Shown here: positions 40,667 to 49,166 of the stretch, one piece after another
How the letters are laid out: each line of letters opens with the position of its first letter
How positions within the stretch are numbered: the stretch's first letter is position 1
The notes under the pieces: model-generated
What the model was told of the DNA's origin: nothing
What the model saw: the letters and a program-made list of their open reading frames with translations, nothing else
Database searches by the model: none
Origin: JBCBSP01 sp964550935
GTDB lineage: Bacteria; Pseudomonadota; Alphaproteobacteria; Caulobacterales; Maricaulaceae
Direction of reading: 5' to 3'
Length of the DNA stretch: 64,000 bases
Assembly: GCA_964550935.1 (NCBI GenBank)
Contig: CAZKBB010000001.1
Span: 62,001 to 126,000, forward strand
Translations under genes and position numbers: made by a program

Positions 40667-41907
40667 GCGCGCTCGATCAGGCCGCGCGCTGGCGCGCCGC
40701 CGCGCCGCGCTTGAGCGCCTTGCCGTGGCTGGAGGCGGGGGCGGCGCTCCTCATCGTGCTGCTCTATTCACAGGCGCTCCTGGGCAAGCTCTTCGCGCCC
40801 GAAGGCGGCGGGGACGCGCCTGTCCTGCGTCTGATCTGGCCGCCGGTCTACCTGCTCACGCTGGGGCTGATCGCCGGGCGGCCGGCCCGCGTTCTCTTGC
40901 TTGCGACGCGCGCCTGGCCGATCCTGTTTCTGGTCGGGCTCGCCGGGGTTTCCGTGCTGTGGTCGATCGATCCGGAGATCACTGCGCGCCGCGCCCTGGC
41001 GGTCGCCATGAACACCGCCTTCGCGCTCTGGCTCGCCGCACGCTTCTCCTGGGGTGACATCGCCCGGTTGGTGGCGGCGGCGTTCGCGGTGCTTGCTGCG
41101 GGAAGCCTCCTCGCCGCCGTCCTGGCCCCGGGCTTCGGCGTGATGCAGTCGATCCATCCCGGCGCCTGGAGCGGGCTGTGGTTCGAGAAGAACAGCCTTG
41201 GCGGGATGATGGCGCTCGGTGCGCTCGCTGCAGCAGCCGCTTCGGCGAATGCGCCGCAGCGCGAGCGCGCCGCTTGGCGCATGCTCGCTGCGCTCTGCCT
41301 CGTGCTCGTCGTGCTGTCCACATCGCGCACGGCCATGATGGCGGCGATGATCGGCGTCGGCGGGCCGGTCATGATCGCAATCGCAAGGCGCGGCTTTGAT
41401 TTCGCCGCGGCCGCGATCACCGCCGCTGCGACAGCGCTCCTTCTGTTCGGTGCGATCCTCGTTACCGGACCGGGCGCGTTTCTGGAGGCGATCGGGCGCG
41501 ACCCCACCCTGACCGGGCGCACCGAGATCTGGCAGGCGCTCGCGCGCGCCGTCGCCGAGCGACCGTGGACCGGATTCGGCTACGCGGCGTTCTGGGAGGT
41601 GGAGTCAGGGCCGGCCTTCTGGATCCGCCAGGAGACCGCCTGGGACGTGCCCACCGCGCATAACGCCTGGCTGGAGATCGCGCTCGGCCTCGGCCTGCCG
41701 GCGACGGCGGTGGCTGCGGTGATCTATCTGCGCGCGCTCGGGCTTGCGCTGTCCGGGTTGTTCAGCGGCGCGGCGGCCTACTGGGCGCTGCCCTTTTTGG
41801 CGATGTGGGGGCTGGTCAGCGTGTCGGAGAGCAATCTGCTCGGTCAGAACACCTTGTCCTGGGTGCTCTTCGCGGCGACCGCAGCAAAATTGTCGGACCG
41901 GCCGTAA
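40663..41907 (+). CDS. O-antigen ligase/polymerase family protein (Wzy/ExoQ-like)
   Basis: A 414-residue inner-membrane protein with about ten to twelve hydrophobic segments. The large periplasmic loop has the Wzy_C signature LTGRTEIWQALARAVAERPW and TAHNAWLEIALGLGLP, as in ExoQ-type polymerases that join repeat units. The GTG start at 40663 overlaps the previous stop by four bases. Its last 64 bases overlap the converging glycosyltransferase gene (41844-42794). Whether it polymerises or ligates cannot be decided from sequence. Confidence 0.88.
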   Translation: MSALDQAARWRAAAPRLSALPWLEAGAALLIVLLYSQALLGKLFAPEGGGDAPVLRLIWPPVYLLTLGLIAGRPARVLLLATRAWPILFLVGLAGVSVLWSIDPEITARRALAVAMNTAFALWLAARFSWGDIARLVAAAFAVLAAGSLLAAVLAPGFGVMQSIHPGAWSGLWFEKNSLGGMMALGALAAAAASANAPQRERAAWRMLAALCLVLVVLSTSRTAMMAAMIGVGGPVMIAIARRGFDFAAAAITAAATALLLFGAILVTGPGAFLEAIGRDPTLTGRTEIWQALARAVAERPWTGFGYAAFWEVESGPAFWIRQETAWDVPTAHNAWLEIALGLGLPATAVAAVIYLRALGLALSGLFSGAAAYWALPFLAMWGLVSVSESNLLGQNTLSWVLFAATAAKLSDRP

Positions 41908-42794
41908 AAGCGCGGCGCGGCGAAGTCGCCCCAGACCAGCTTGCCGGCGCCCCTGGCCGCCTTGTCCAGGCAGTACGCCGCGCGCTCCGCGCCAGCCAGC
42001 CGTGCAGGCGCGGCCAGCACCGAGAAGACGCCCGCCTGTGCGGCGCCGATCATCATCCAGCGCGCCACGGCGACGCGGTCTCCGGCCGCCGCGCTCGCTT
42101 GAGGCGGGCCCTGACCGAACGCGAAGGCGCGGCGCAGCAGGACGCCCATGCGCACGCGGTCTGGGTCCACATGCTCTGTGACCTCGGCGCCCCCCGCCCA
42201 ACCAAAGCGCACGCCGGCGGCCTTCAGGCGCGCAAATAGTATGTCATCCTCGCCGCCCATCTCGTTGGCGCGAGGGTCGAAGGGCAGGGCGGGAAGGGCC
42301 GCTTCAGCCCGATCGATTAGCGAGTTGCCGCAGCCGAAGGGCTTGTCGATCACTGCGTCCTCAGGCGCGCCGCGCCGAGCGAACAGCCGCGCGCAAAAGG
42401 CCGCGCGCACTGCGCCTGTGGCCTGAACCAGGGGCTCCACGGGGCCGAACACGACCCCGGCCGAGAGCCTCTCACGTGCAGCGAGCAATGCGCAGAGCCA
42501 GTGCGGCGACGCGCTTTCATCATCGTCGAGCTGCGCCACGAAACGCCCTTTCGCAGCGGCGAAACCGGCGTTGCGCGCGTTTGAAACGCCGGGCTCCGGC
42601 GCCTCAACGAACACGATCGGAGCCAGATCATGCTGCGCAGCAATGTTATCGCATGCTGCACGCGCCGACCCATCAGGGGCGTTGTCGACGACCACGATTT
42701 CGTCCGGCGATTCAGTCTGTTGAGCAACGCTTATCAAAGCGCGCTTTAAGCCGGTCGGGCGTTTATAAGTCGGGATGAGAACGCTGACGGTCAT
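41844..42794 (-). CDS. Family 2 glycosyltransferase
   Basis: A 316-residue cytoplasmic GT-A type glycosyltransferase. It starts MTVSVLIPTYKRPTGLKRAL, has VVVDNAPDGS as the nucleotide site and the DxD-type metal motif QLDDDESASPHWL. The C-terminal region includes NEMGGEDDILFARLKAAG, the ED motif for acceptor or base. It overlaps the polymerase gene by 64 bases at the 3' ends and its start overlaps the deacetylase stop (ATGA). It is part of a minus-strand block with the deacetylase, another GT2 and the flippase. Confidence 0.92.
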   Translation of the reverse strand: MTVSVLIPTYKRPTGLKRALISVAQQTESPDEIVVVDNAPDGSARAACDNIAAQHDLAPIVFVEAPEPGVSNARNAGFAAAKGRFVAQLDDDESASPHWLCALLAARERLSAGVVFGPVEPLVQATGAVRAAFCARLFARRGAPEDAVIDKPFGCGNSLIDRAEAALPALPFDPRANEMGGEDDILFARLKAAGVRFGWAGGAEVTEHVDPDRVRMGVLLRRAFAFGQGPPQASAAAGDRVAVARWMMIGAAQAGVFSVLAAPARLAGAERAAYCLDKAARGAGKLVWGDFAAPRFYGRSDNFAAVAAKSTQDKVF

Positions 42795-43564
42795 GACACC
42801 GCTCCTGCGCGGCGCGCACCTTGCGAGACCGTGACGACCTCTGCGCCGATTTCCGAGACCGCCTCCACGACCGTATCAAAGAAGGCGGGCGTGCAGCCCC
42901 ACTCGCTCGGCGCCTCGCGCACGTCATGGCCGTAGAACACGATCCATCCGGGCCGGCGCGCGGCCGCTTCGAGCTGGCTCAGCGCTGCAGCAAGGCCCGC
43001 CTCGCCGCCGTCGAGCGCGACGGCGCTTAACAGGTTCAGGTCTGAACCGGTCCGGTTCACGCCGGGGCGGACCCCGCGCAGCGCAAGGAAGCGCGGCGCA
43101 AGACGCGCCTTGGCCGCCGGCGTCGCCTCTCCGTAGGGGAAAGCGAAACTCGTCAGTGCGCCGTCATAGCCGGACAGACGCAGGCAGCGCGCATTGCGCT
43201 CGACTTCGGCTGCGAGCGCGTCGGCGTCGATGTGCGACGCGTCGGCGTGGGCGTAGGTGTGGCAGCCGATCTCGTGGCCCGTCCGCGAGAGCCGATGCAG
43301 GTCGCCGAGATCGTAGAGTCGGCCGAGATGGTTTGCACCGCCCGCCATGCCGGCGGCGGCGTAGAATGTGCCGCGCCAGCCCTGCGCCTCAAGGCGCGGG
43401 GCGGCTTCACGCGCGGCGGAGCGCGGAAAGTCGTCAAAGCTGAAGCTCACCAGGGGCCGGTCCAGCTCAAGGCGCGCCGGTCGGCGCGCGAGCGCGCGGG
43501 CCGTCAGCCGCTTCACCTTGCCCGCAACGCCCGCCGCCGGGGTGTAGATCGTGTCTGCGACCAT
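42791..43564 (-). CDS. Polysaccharide deacetylase family protein
   Basis: A 257-residue NodB-fold carbohydrate deacetylase, Zn or other metal dependent. Motif 1 is SFSFDDFPRSAA (catalytic Asp then metal Asp), motif 2 is EIGCHTYAHADASH (H-x3-H metal ligands). The rest follows the family: FAFPYGEATPAAK near residue 150 and a C-terminal HDVREAP. No signal peptide is visible, so it may act on a lipid-linked precursor in the cytoplasm. The ATG at 43564 shares one base with the preceding stop (TGATG). It removes acetyl groups from N-acetylhexosamine units in characterised relatives; the polymer here is not known. Confidence 0.88.
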   Translation of the reverse strand: MVADTIYTPAAGVAGKVKRLTARALARRPARLELDRPLVSFSFDDFPRSAAREAAPRLEAQGWRGTFYAAAGMAGGANHLGRLYDLGDLHRLSRTGHEIGCHTYAHADASHIDADALAAEVERNARCLRLSGYDGALTSFAFPYGEATPAAKARLAPRFLALRGVRPGVNRTGSDLNLLSAVALDGGEAGLAAALSQLEAAARRPGWIVFYGHDVREAPSEWGCTPAFFDTVVEAVSEIGAEVVTVSQGARRAGAVS

Positions 43565-44511
43565 CACAGATGCTCCGCGCAGGCGGCCGCCCGGTGCAGC
43601 TTCAGGCCAAGAACCCGCAGCCTCAGCGGCAGGCGTTCGAAACGCGCCGCGCCGCGCCCCAGCGCGCCGACGGGCGAGCTGAGCTGCAGACGGTTGAGCC
43701 AAAGCGCCATACGCCCCGCGGGCCGGGCGCGCATCTCAGGCGTGGTTTTCAAAAGCCGGGCATGGTTGCGCCCGCCGGCGGCGAACTTTGCGATCAGCGC
43801 GTCGATATCCTCCAGCCCGCCATGGCGCGCCGGATTGTCGACATGGGCGAGGGTTCCGGTGCGCGCGGCGCGCACGGCCCAGTCCACGTCCTCCCAGCCC
43901 CAGCCGACATAGGCCTCGTCGAAGCGCGCGCGCGCCAGGAAGGCGCGCCGGGCCGCGAGGTTGGAGGCGCAGACCGCCGAGGCGCCCGTGCGTGCTCGGT
44001 CGCAGGCCGCCGCGATGTCGCCGGCGCGGGCGAGGGCGGCGTGGACGCGGTGGCGCGCGGCGTCCTCCTCTGAAAGGTCGAACCCGCCGAAGGCCGCATC
44101 GAAAGACGCGCCGTCAAACAGGGCGCGCCAGCGTTTCAGGAAGTCCGGCGCCACTTGCATGTCGGCGTCGAGGAAAAGCACCCACCCGCCGATCGCTTCG
44201 CTAGCCAGGCGGTTGCGCGCAGCGGATCGGCCGAGATTGCGCCGCGAGATGATGAGCGTGGCCGGGCAGGGCGCGGCGTCGACGTCGAGCCAGACCGCGT
44301 CGGTCAGCGCCCGGTCGGGCGCGCCGTCGTCGATCAGGATGATCTCCGTCTCTCCCGGCGCGTCTTCGGCTTGCCCGACCAGCGCCGCGATGAGCGCGCG
44401 CGGATCGTCGCGCAGGAAGGGGATCACGACGGAGAGCGTCGGCGGCGCCCAGTCGCACTTGCGGTCGCGGCGCGCGGCGTTGCGGCGGAATTCCAGGATG
44501 GGCGGGCTCAT
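43564..44511 (-). CDS. Family 2 glycosyltransferase with galactosyltransferase-like C-terminal part
   Basis: A 315-residue GT2 enzyme. The N-terminal part has LSVVIPFLRDDPRALIAAL and ILIDDGAPDRALTD; the DxD motif is GWVLFLDADMQVAPDFL; and the C-terminal acceptor part is VGWGWEDVDWAVRAA, the pattern of glycosyltransferases of the chondroitin/galactosyl type. It starts at an ATG (44511) overlapping the flippase stop as ATGA, and is followed by the deacetylase gene in the same tight block. Sugar specificity is unknown. Confidence 0.9.
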   Translation of the reverse strand: MSPPILEFRRNAARRDRKCDWAPPTLSVVIPFLRDDPRALIAALVGQAEDAPGETEIILIDDGAPDRALTDAVWLDVDAAPCPATLIISRRNLGRSAARNRLASEAIGGWVLFLDADMQVAPDFLKRWRALFDGASFDAAFGGFDLSEEDAARHRVHAALARAGDIAAACDRARTGASAVCASNLAARRAFLARARFDEAYVGWGWEDVDWAVRAARTGTLAHVDNPARHGGLEDIDALIAKFAAGGRNHARLLKTTPEMRARPAGRMALWLNRLQLSSPVGALGRGAARFERLPLRLRVLGLKLHRAAACAEHL

Positions 44512-45971
44512 GAGCCGGCCTCCGTGGTCAGGGCGCGCGGGCGCGCCTCGATCCAGCGCCGGGCGAAGCGGCGGCAGCCCGCCGCGTCGAGCGCCAGAGC
44601 GGCGAGGGCGTAAAGCGCAACGCCGGCCGGGATCATCACGCCGAGCGCGGCGAGCGGCGGTTCAGGGTGGGGCGTCACCGACAGGCCGGCGGCCATCGCC
44701 GCAGAGGCGAGCGCGCAGCGAACCCAGTCGCGCCAGGGCGTATCCAGACGGAACGCGGCGCGAGCCCGGATCGCGGATGCGATCGCAGCGGCGGCGTAGG
44801 CGACCACCGTGGCGATCGCGGCGCCGACAAGCCCCATCGCCGGGATCAGCACCAGGTTGAGCGCGATGTTCAGCCCGGCGCCGAGCGCCATGAGGAGCGC
44901 CATCTCGCCGGTCTTGCGCCCGAGCGTGAAGCCTTTGTGGAAGAAATAGACCATGACGCCGTTGATGAGCGCGCCGGCGGCCACGAGCGGCATGACGGCG
45001 GCCGCATCGGCTGCAAGCGCATCAGCGATCAAAAGGCGCGCCAGCGGATCGGCGACGAGCGCAAGCCCGACCGTGGCGGGCAGAGCGATCAGCCCCATCA
45101 GCCGGGCGGCGTCGCGCGCGACGGCGCGGGCTGCGTCGGCGCCGGATTTCTCAAGCGCGATCACGGTCAGCGGCGCGGCGGTCATGCCAAGCCAGATAAA
45201 GACGATGTCGATCGAGCGGTCCGCGATCCCGTAGCCGGCCGCATAGGCGCCTGTCGGCGCTTCGCCCAGCATCGCCGCGATCAAGAACCGGTCGCCGACC
45301 GAGAGCACCTGCTCGAAGATCAACGAGGCGGTCACCGGCGCGCCGAAGGCGAACAGTGTGCGCGCCCGGATCTTCACAGCTCGATCGGGTCGGGCCCGGC
45401 GCAAGAGCGGCGGCAGCCCCGCCAGAAGCGCCAGGCCCGCCGCGAGCGCGAGGCCGGTGATCGCCCCGGCCGCGCCGAGATCGGTGTGGATGACGATCAG
45501 CACGGCCGCAGCAAAGCCGCCTGCGAGCGCTGCGGTCTCAAGTGCGGCGAACCAGATCGCTTCACCGGCCGCGCGGCGGGTCTCCTGAACCACGTCGAGA
45601 AGCCCTCTGATCGAAAGCAGCGCGCACGCGCCAAGCGCTGCGGTCTTCAGCGCAGGCTCCAGAGCTGACAGCCAGACTGCGGCGGCCAGGACCCCCCCGA
45701 CGCCCAGCGACAGCCCGGCGCCCAGCAGAAGCGAGGTGGACAGGTGCGCGCCGAGCCGGCCCTTGCGGGCGGCGCGAGCGTGATGGCGGGCCACGCCGGC
45801 GTTGAGCCAGGTGAACAACCCGGCCTGGGCCAGACCCACCGCAGCGAGCAGGAGAGCGTATCGCCCGTAGTCCTCGGCCGAGAGCAGCCGGGTGAACACG
45901 ACAACACCCCCGAAGCCGACAAGGGCTTGGGCGATGTAGACCGGCAGATAGACCAGGAGGTGGCGGCCCAT
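44508..45971 (-). CDS. Polysaccharide flippase (Wzx-like, MOP superfamily)
   Basis: A 487-residue inner-membrane protein with about 12-14 hydrophobic segments. It starts MGRHLLVYLPVYIAQALVGF, has VFTRLLSAEDYGRYALLLA (the oligosaccharide-flippase entry motif) and the second-half GDRFLIAAMLGEAPTGAYAA. It should turn lipid-linked repeat units from the inner to the outer face of the inner membrane. The open frame upstream to 46487 overlaps the divergent GNAT-like gene and is not used; the ATG at 45971 is the natural start. It is the first gene of the minus-strand block 41844-45971. Confidence 0.92.
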   Translation of the reverse strand: MGRHLLVYLPVYIAQALVGFGGVVVFTRLLSAEDYGRYALLLAAVGLAQAGLFTWLNAGVARHHARAARKGRLGAHLSTSLLLGAGLSLGVGGVLAAAVWLSALEPALKTAALGACALLSIRGLLDVVQETRRAAGEAIWFAALETAALAGGFAAAVLIVIHTDLGAAGAITGLALAAGLALLAGLPPLLRRARPDRAVKIRARTLFAFGAPVTASLIFEQVLSVGDRFLIAAMLGEAPTGAYAAGYGIADRSIDIVFIWLGMTAAPLTVIALEKSGADAARAVARDAARLMGLIALPATVGLALVADPLARLLIADALAADAAAVMPLVAAGALINGVMVYFFHKGFTLGRKTGEMALLMALGAGLNIALNLVLIPAMGLVGAAIATVVAYAAAAIASAIRARAAFRLDTPWRDWVRCALASAAMAAGLSVTPHPEPPLAALGVMIPAGVALYALAALALDAAGCRRFARRWIEARPRALTTEAGS

Positions 45972-46127
45972 GCGTTCTCCGCGTCGCGTCGTGCGGTTAA
46001 TCCCGTTGCAAGCCGGGCGCCGCAGTGTTCGGAACGGATGATGCAACACCGGAGCTGAAATTCGCCTTAACCGCGCCCGATGCGTGCCGAAACGGCATAA
46101 ACACGGGCACAGCGGCGGGAGACCGCG

Positions 46128-47213
46128 ATGGCCATGCGTCTCGAAGTGAAACCTCACCGCGCGCTCAACGTGATCGAGCGCGACGCCTGGCGCGCCTTCG
46201 TCGAGGCTGATCCGGACCTCGCCACCCCTTACGCCGCGCTCGGGTTCGCAGATGCGGTCGCCGCAGCGCGGCGCGATCTCACCATCGTGGTTCAAAGCCG
46301 GAACGGGTCGCCGGAGGCGTTTTTGCCGCTTCATCGCGGCTTCGCCGGACACGCAAGGCCGTTGGCCGGTCCGCTCGGAGATCATCACGGGCTGATCGCC
46401 GCGCCGGACGCCGAGGTCGATCTGCAGCGAATGCTGCGCGCGGCGGGCGTGGGCGCGTTCGACTTTCACGGCGCGCTCGGTCGACAAAGCGCGTTCTCAC
46501 GCTACGGGCGCGTGGAGGACGGCTCTTGGGTCGCAGATCTGTCGGACGGCTTCGACGCCTTCACAGCGCGTCAGCGCAAGCTTGGCGGCAACACCTTCCG
46601 CACCATCCAAACCGCTCACCGCAAGATCGAGGAGCGCGAGGGCGCGGTGCGGATCCGTTTCCACGACGACCGGCCCGAAGCGCTCGCGCAGCTTTATCGC
46701 TGGAAGTCTGCGCAATACCGCGCGAGCGGTTATTTCGACGTGTTCTCGGCGCCCTGGACGCGCAAGCTCATCGACACGCTCGCACACGCCGAGCGCGCCG
46801 ATTGCCGCGGCGTCCTGTCGAGCCTGGAGATCGACGGGCGCGTCGCCGCGGTGCATTTCGGCATCATGGGCCCGCGCGCCATGCACTACTGGTTCCCCGC
46901 CTACGACCCGGCCTTCTCCAAGCTCGCCCCCGGCAACGCGCTGACCATGGCGATCTGCGCCGAACTGGCCGAGCGCGGCGTCGGCGAGCTTCATCTCGGC
47001 CCCGGCGATAGCCGCCAGAAGGCGGCGCTCGGCTCCTGGCAGATTCCGTTGCGCCAGGGCTGCGTCGCGCGTTTCGCCCCGATGGGTCTGGCGCGTCGCG
47101 CGAGCACAGCACTGGAGGAGACGGCCGAACGCCTCCCGCTCGGCGCGCTGTCCAGTCTGCCAGGGCGCGCGTTCCGGCGCATCGACCGGTTTGCGGCGTT
47201 TCGCGCCGCGTGA
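46128..47213 (+). CDS. GNAT/FemAB-like transferase (CelD-type) in the polysaccharide locus
   Basis: A 361-residue protein with the double GNAT-like fold (CelD/BioF2-like, COG5653) often found in exopolysaccharide and cellulose clusters. Conserved parts are FHGALGRQSAFSRYG, the central basic helix RQRKLGGNTFRTIQTAHRKIEE and LYRWKSAQYRASGYFDVF, and the end FGIMGPRAMHYWFPAYDPAFSKLAPGNAL and LHLGPGDSRQKAALG. It probably transfers an acyl or aminoacyl group, but the substrate is not established even for relatives. The ATG is at 46128. The next gene starts in a GTGA overlap. Confidence 0.85.
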   Translation: MAMRLEVKPHRALNVIERDAWRAFVEADPDLATPYAALGFADAVAAARRDLTIVVQSRNGSPEAFLPLHRGFAGHARPLAGPLGDHHGLIAAPDAEVDLQRMLRAAGVGAFDFHGALGRQSAFSRYGRVEDGSWVADLSDGFDAFTARQRKLGGNTFRTIQTAHRKIEEREGAVRIRFHDDRPEALAQLYRWKSAQYRASGYFDVFSAPWTRKLIDTLAHAERADCRGVLSSLEIDGRVAAVHFGIMGPRAMHYWFPAYDPAFSKLAPGNALTMAICAELAERGVGELHLGPGDSRQKAALGSWQIPLRQGCVARFAPMGLARRASTALEETAERLPLGALSSLPGRAFRRIDRFAAFRAA

Positions 47214-48274
47214 TCACGCGGCGGGCGGTTCTTGAAGGCGCGGGCGCCGCGCTTGTGCCGGACCTTCGCAGGGACCGGGCGGATCGGCTCGCGCTCTGGC
47301 GCAATCGGGGCGGGCCTCGGTTGCGCGGCGCGGTGTTCGCTCAGCGCCGGGTCTATCGTGCGGTCGACGGCGAGCTGTTTCTGGGCGAGGGCGTGGTCGG
47401 CCCGCCGATCACCGACGCTGCGCTCGACGCGCTGGCCGAAGCGGGCGCCAATCTGGCGGTCTGGTCTGGACCCGGTCACGTCGCCGAGGGCGCGCCGTTC
47501 GATCGCGACGCCGCGATCGAGGACCATATCGGCGACTGGCTTGAGCGCTGCCGCGCCCGCGGTCTCTACACCGTCATCGCCTTCAGGTCCGGGCCGGGCC
47601 GATCGGCCTTCGCATTTAATCGCGGCGAGGACTGGTACCCCGCCTCACTTCTGGACGAGCGCGTGTGGTTCGACGCCGAGCCGCGAGCCGCCTGGGTCGC
47701 TATGGTCGAAGACGCGCTTTCGCGATTTGGACCTCATCGCGCCTGCGCGGGCGTCCTGGCGATGGTCGAGCCGAACCCGGAGACGGCCGGAGCGCCAGCC
47801 CGCGTCTGGACGGCGATGGCCGAACGTCTGACTGCGCACGGCGCGGACCCGGCCGCGCCGCTGATCCTCAGCCCGCCGGGTTGGGCCGATGTGGGCCGCG
47901 CCGTCGCGCTGGGCCGGGCCGGCGCGGACACGGTCCTCGGCGTGCATGACTGGACCCCGCGCGCCTACACCCATGAAGGCGAGGGCCCGCCGCCGCTGGA
48001 CGAGGCGGGCGTCGCCGCGCCGGCGCTCAAGCCGGGCGCGGCCTGGGCGTGTCTGGAGTTCGGCGGCGTGGTGGAGGCCCAAGGCTTCGACCGGTTCCTG
48101 GCCGCGCGCATCGAGAGCCTGGAGGCGGCGGGCGCAAATTGGGCCGCCTGGCGCTGGACCACCGGCTGGGCGCCCTACGAGGCGCGCGAGCATGCGATGA
48201 ACCTCGCTCGGAACGAGGCGGCGCGGGCCGCGCTGAGGGCGGCGTTTCAGCGCAACACGGCCCAGCCCGGCTGA
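47210..48274 (+). CDS. Glycoside hydrolase-like TIM-barrel protein (GH5-like)
   Basis: A 354-residue protein resembling (beta/alpha)8 glycosidases of the cellulase clan. Candidate catalytic Glu residues are in LAMVEPNPE (acid/base) and ACLEFGGVV (nucleophile), and the Trp-rich C-terminal WAAWRWTTGWAPYEAR fits the last barrel strands. The N terminus TRRAVLEGAGAAL could be a weak twin-arginine or Sec signal. It starts at a GTG overlapping the preceding stop as GTGA, so it is coupled to the GNAT-like protein. Such enzymes in polysaccharide loci often trim or release the polymer. The family call is inferred from motifs only. Confidence 0.75.
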   Translation: MITRRAVLEGAGAALVPDLRRDRADRLALWRNRGGPRLRGAVFAQRRVYRAVDGELFLGEGVVGPPITDAALDALAEAGANLAVWSGPGHVAEGAPFDRDAAIEDHIGDWLERCRARGLYTVIAFRSGPGRSAFAFNRGEDWYPASLLDERVWFDAEPRAAWVAMVEDALSRFGPHRACAGVLAMVEPNPETAGAPARVWTAMAERLTAHGADPAAPLILSPPGWADVGRAVALGRAGADTVLGVHDWTPRAYTHEGEGPPPLDEAGVAAPALKPGAAWACLEFGGVVEAQGFDRFLAARIESLEAAGANWAAWRWTTGWAPYEAREHAMNLARNEAARAALRAAFQRNTAQPG

Positions 48275-48361
48275 GCCGCGTTTCTCACATGACCCGGGCG
48301 CGCGTTCGGGCTATGCACGGGCGCGAACGCATCCCCTTACGCAGCCCTCAGCCCTGACCCC

Positions 48362-49162
48362 ATGACGGCGACCGACCCGAGCCCCGATCCGACGCCTGAT
48401 CTCACGCCCGATCTCACGATCCTCATCCCCGCCTATAACGAGGCGCCGAGCATCGAGGCGGTCGTGCGCGAGGCGTTCGAGGCGGTGTCCCCGCACGTGG
48501 GCGCTTTGGAAATCATCGTCGTGGATGACGGCAGCGCGGACGACACCGCCGGCGCGCTTCACGCTTTCGCCGCAGAGGAGCCGCGCCTTGTGGTGATCCG
48601 CCACCCTCAGCGCGCGGGCAAATCCGCCGCGCTGCGCACGGGCATGCTGAACGCGCGCTCGATCTGGGTCGCCACGATGGACGGCGACGGCCAGGACGAC
48701 CCCGCCTACATCCCGGAGATGGCCCGCGAGATCGACCTCTCCCTGGTGGGCGAGGCGGCGGTCGTCGCGGGGTGCCGGGCGAACCGCACCGACGGGGCGA
48801 GCCGCAAGTTCGCCTCGCGCTTCGCCAACGGGTTGCGCCGGCGCCTGCTGGAGGACGACTGCCCTGACACGGCGTGCGGGCTGAAGCTCGTGGCGCGCGA
48901 CGTGTTCCTCGCCATGGCCTTCTTTGATGCGTTGCACCGCTATATCCCGGCCATGGCGAAGCATTTGGGGTTTGAAACGATCAATCACCGGGTGGTGAAC
49001 CGGGCGCGCTCTGCGGGCGTGTCGAAATACTCCAATCTCGGCCGCGCAGTCGCGGGCGGGTTCGATCTTCTGGGCGTCATCTGGCTGAAGCGTCGCACCC
49101 ATGCGCCGGGCCGCGCGCTGCTCCTGCGCGAGGCTGGCCGCGCCTCCATGGACAAGGGCTGA
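48362..49162 (+). CDS. Family 2 glycosyltransferase (dolichyl-phosphate-sugar synthase/ArnC-like)
   Basis: A 266-residue glycosyltransferase. The core is LTILIPAYNEAPSIEAVV, IVVDDGSADDTAGAL, and the DxD motif ATMDGDGQDDPAYIP, the DPM1-type arrangement, which makes a polyprenyl-phosphate-linked sugar. There is no clear pair of C-terminal membrane segments as in E. coli ArnC. Three short repeats PDPTPDLTPDLT open the protein. The GT39 gene starts four bases after its stop; together they look like an ArnC/ArnT-type pair that first links a sugar to undecaprenyl phosphate and then moves it to a target outside. Confidence 0.9.
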   Translation: MTATDPSPDPTPDLTPDLTILIPAYNEAPSIEAVVREAFEAVSPHVGALEIIVVDDGSADDTAGALHAFAAEEPRLVVIRHPQRAGKSAALRTGMLNARSIWVATMDGDGQDDPAYIPEMAREIDLSLVGEAAVVAGCRANRTDGASRKFASRFANGLRRRLLEDDCPDTACGLKLVARDVFLAMAFFDALHRYIPAMAKHLGFETINHRVVNRARSAGVSKYSNLGRAVAGGFDLLGVIWLKRRTHAPGRALLLREAGRASMDKG

Positions 49163-49166
49163 GACG

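Noticed and set aside
45972..46127. Promoters in the divergent gap between the flippase and the GNAT-like genes
   Set aside because: TTGCAA and TTAACC-like pieces occur, but no pair has suitable spacing to a -10 box, so no site is claimed.
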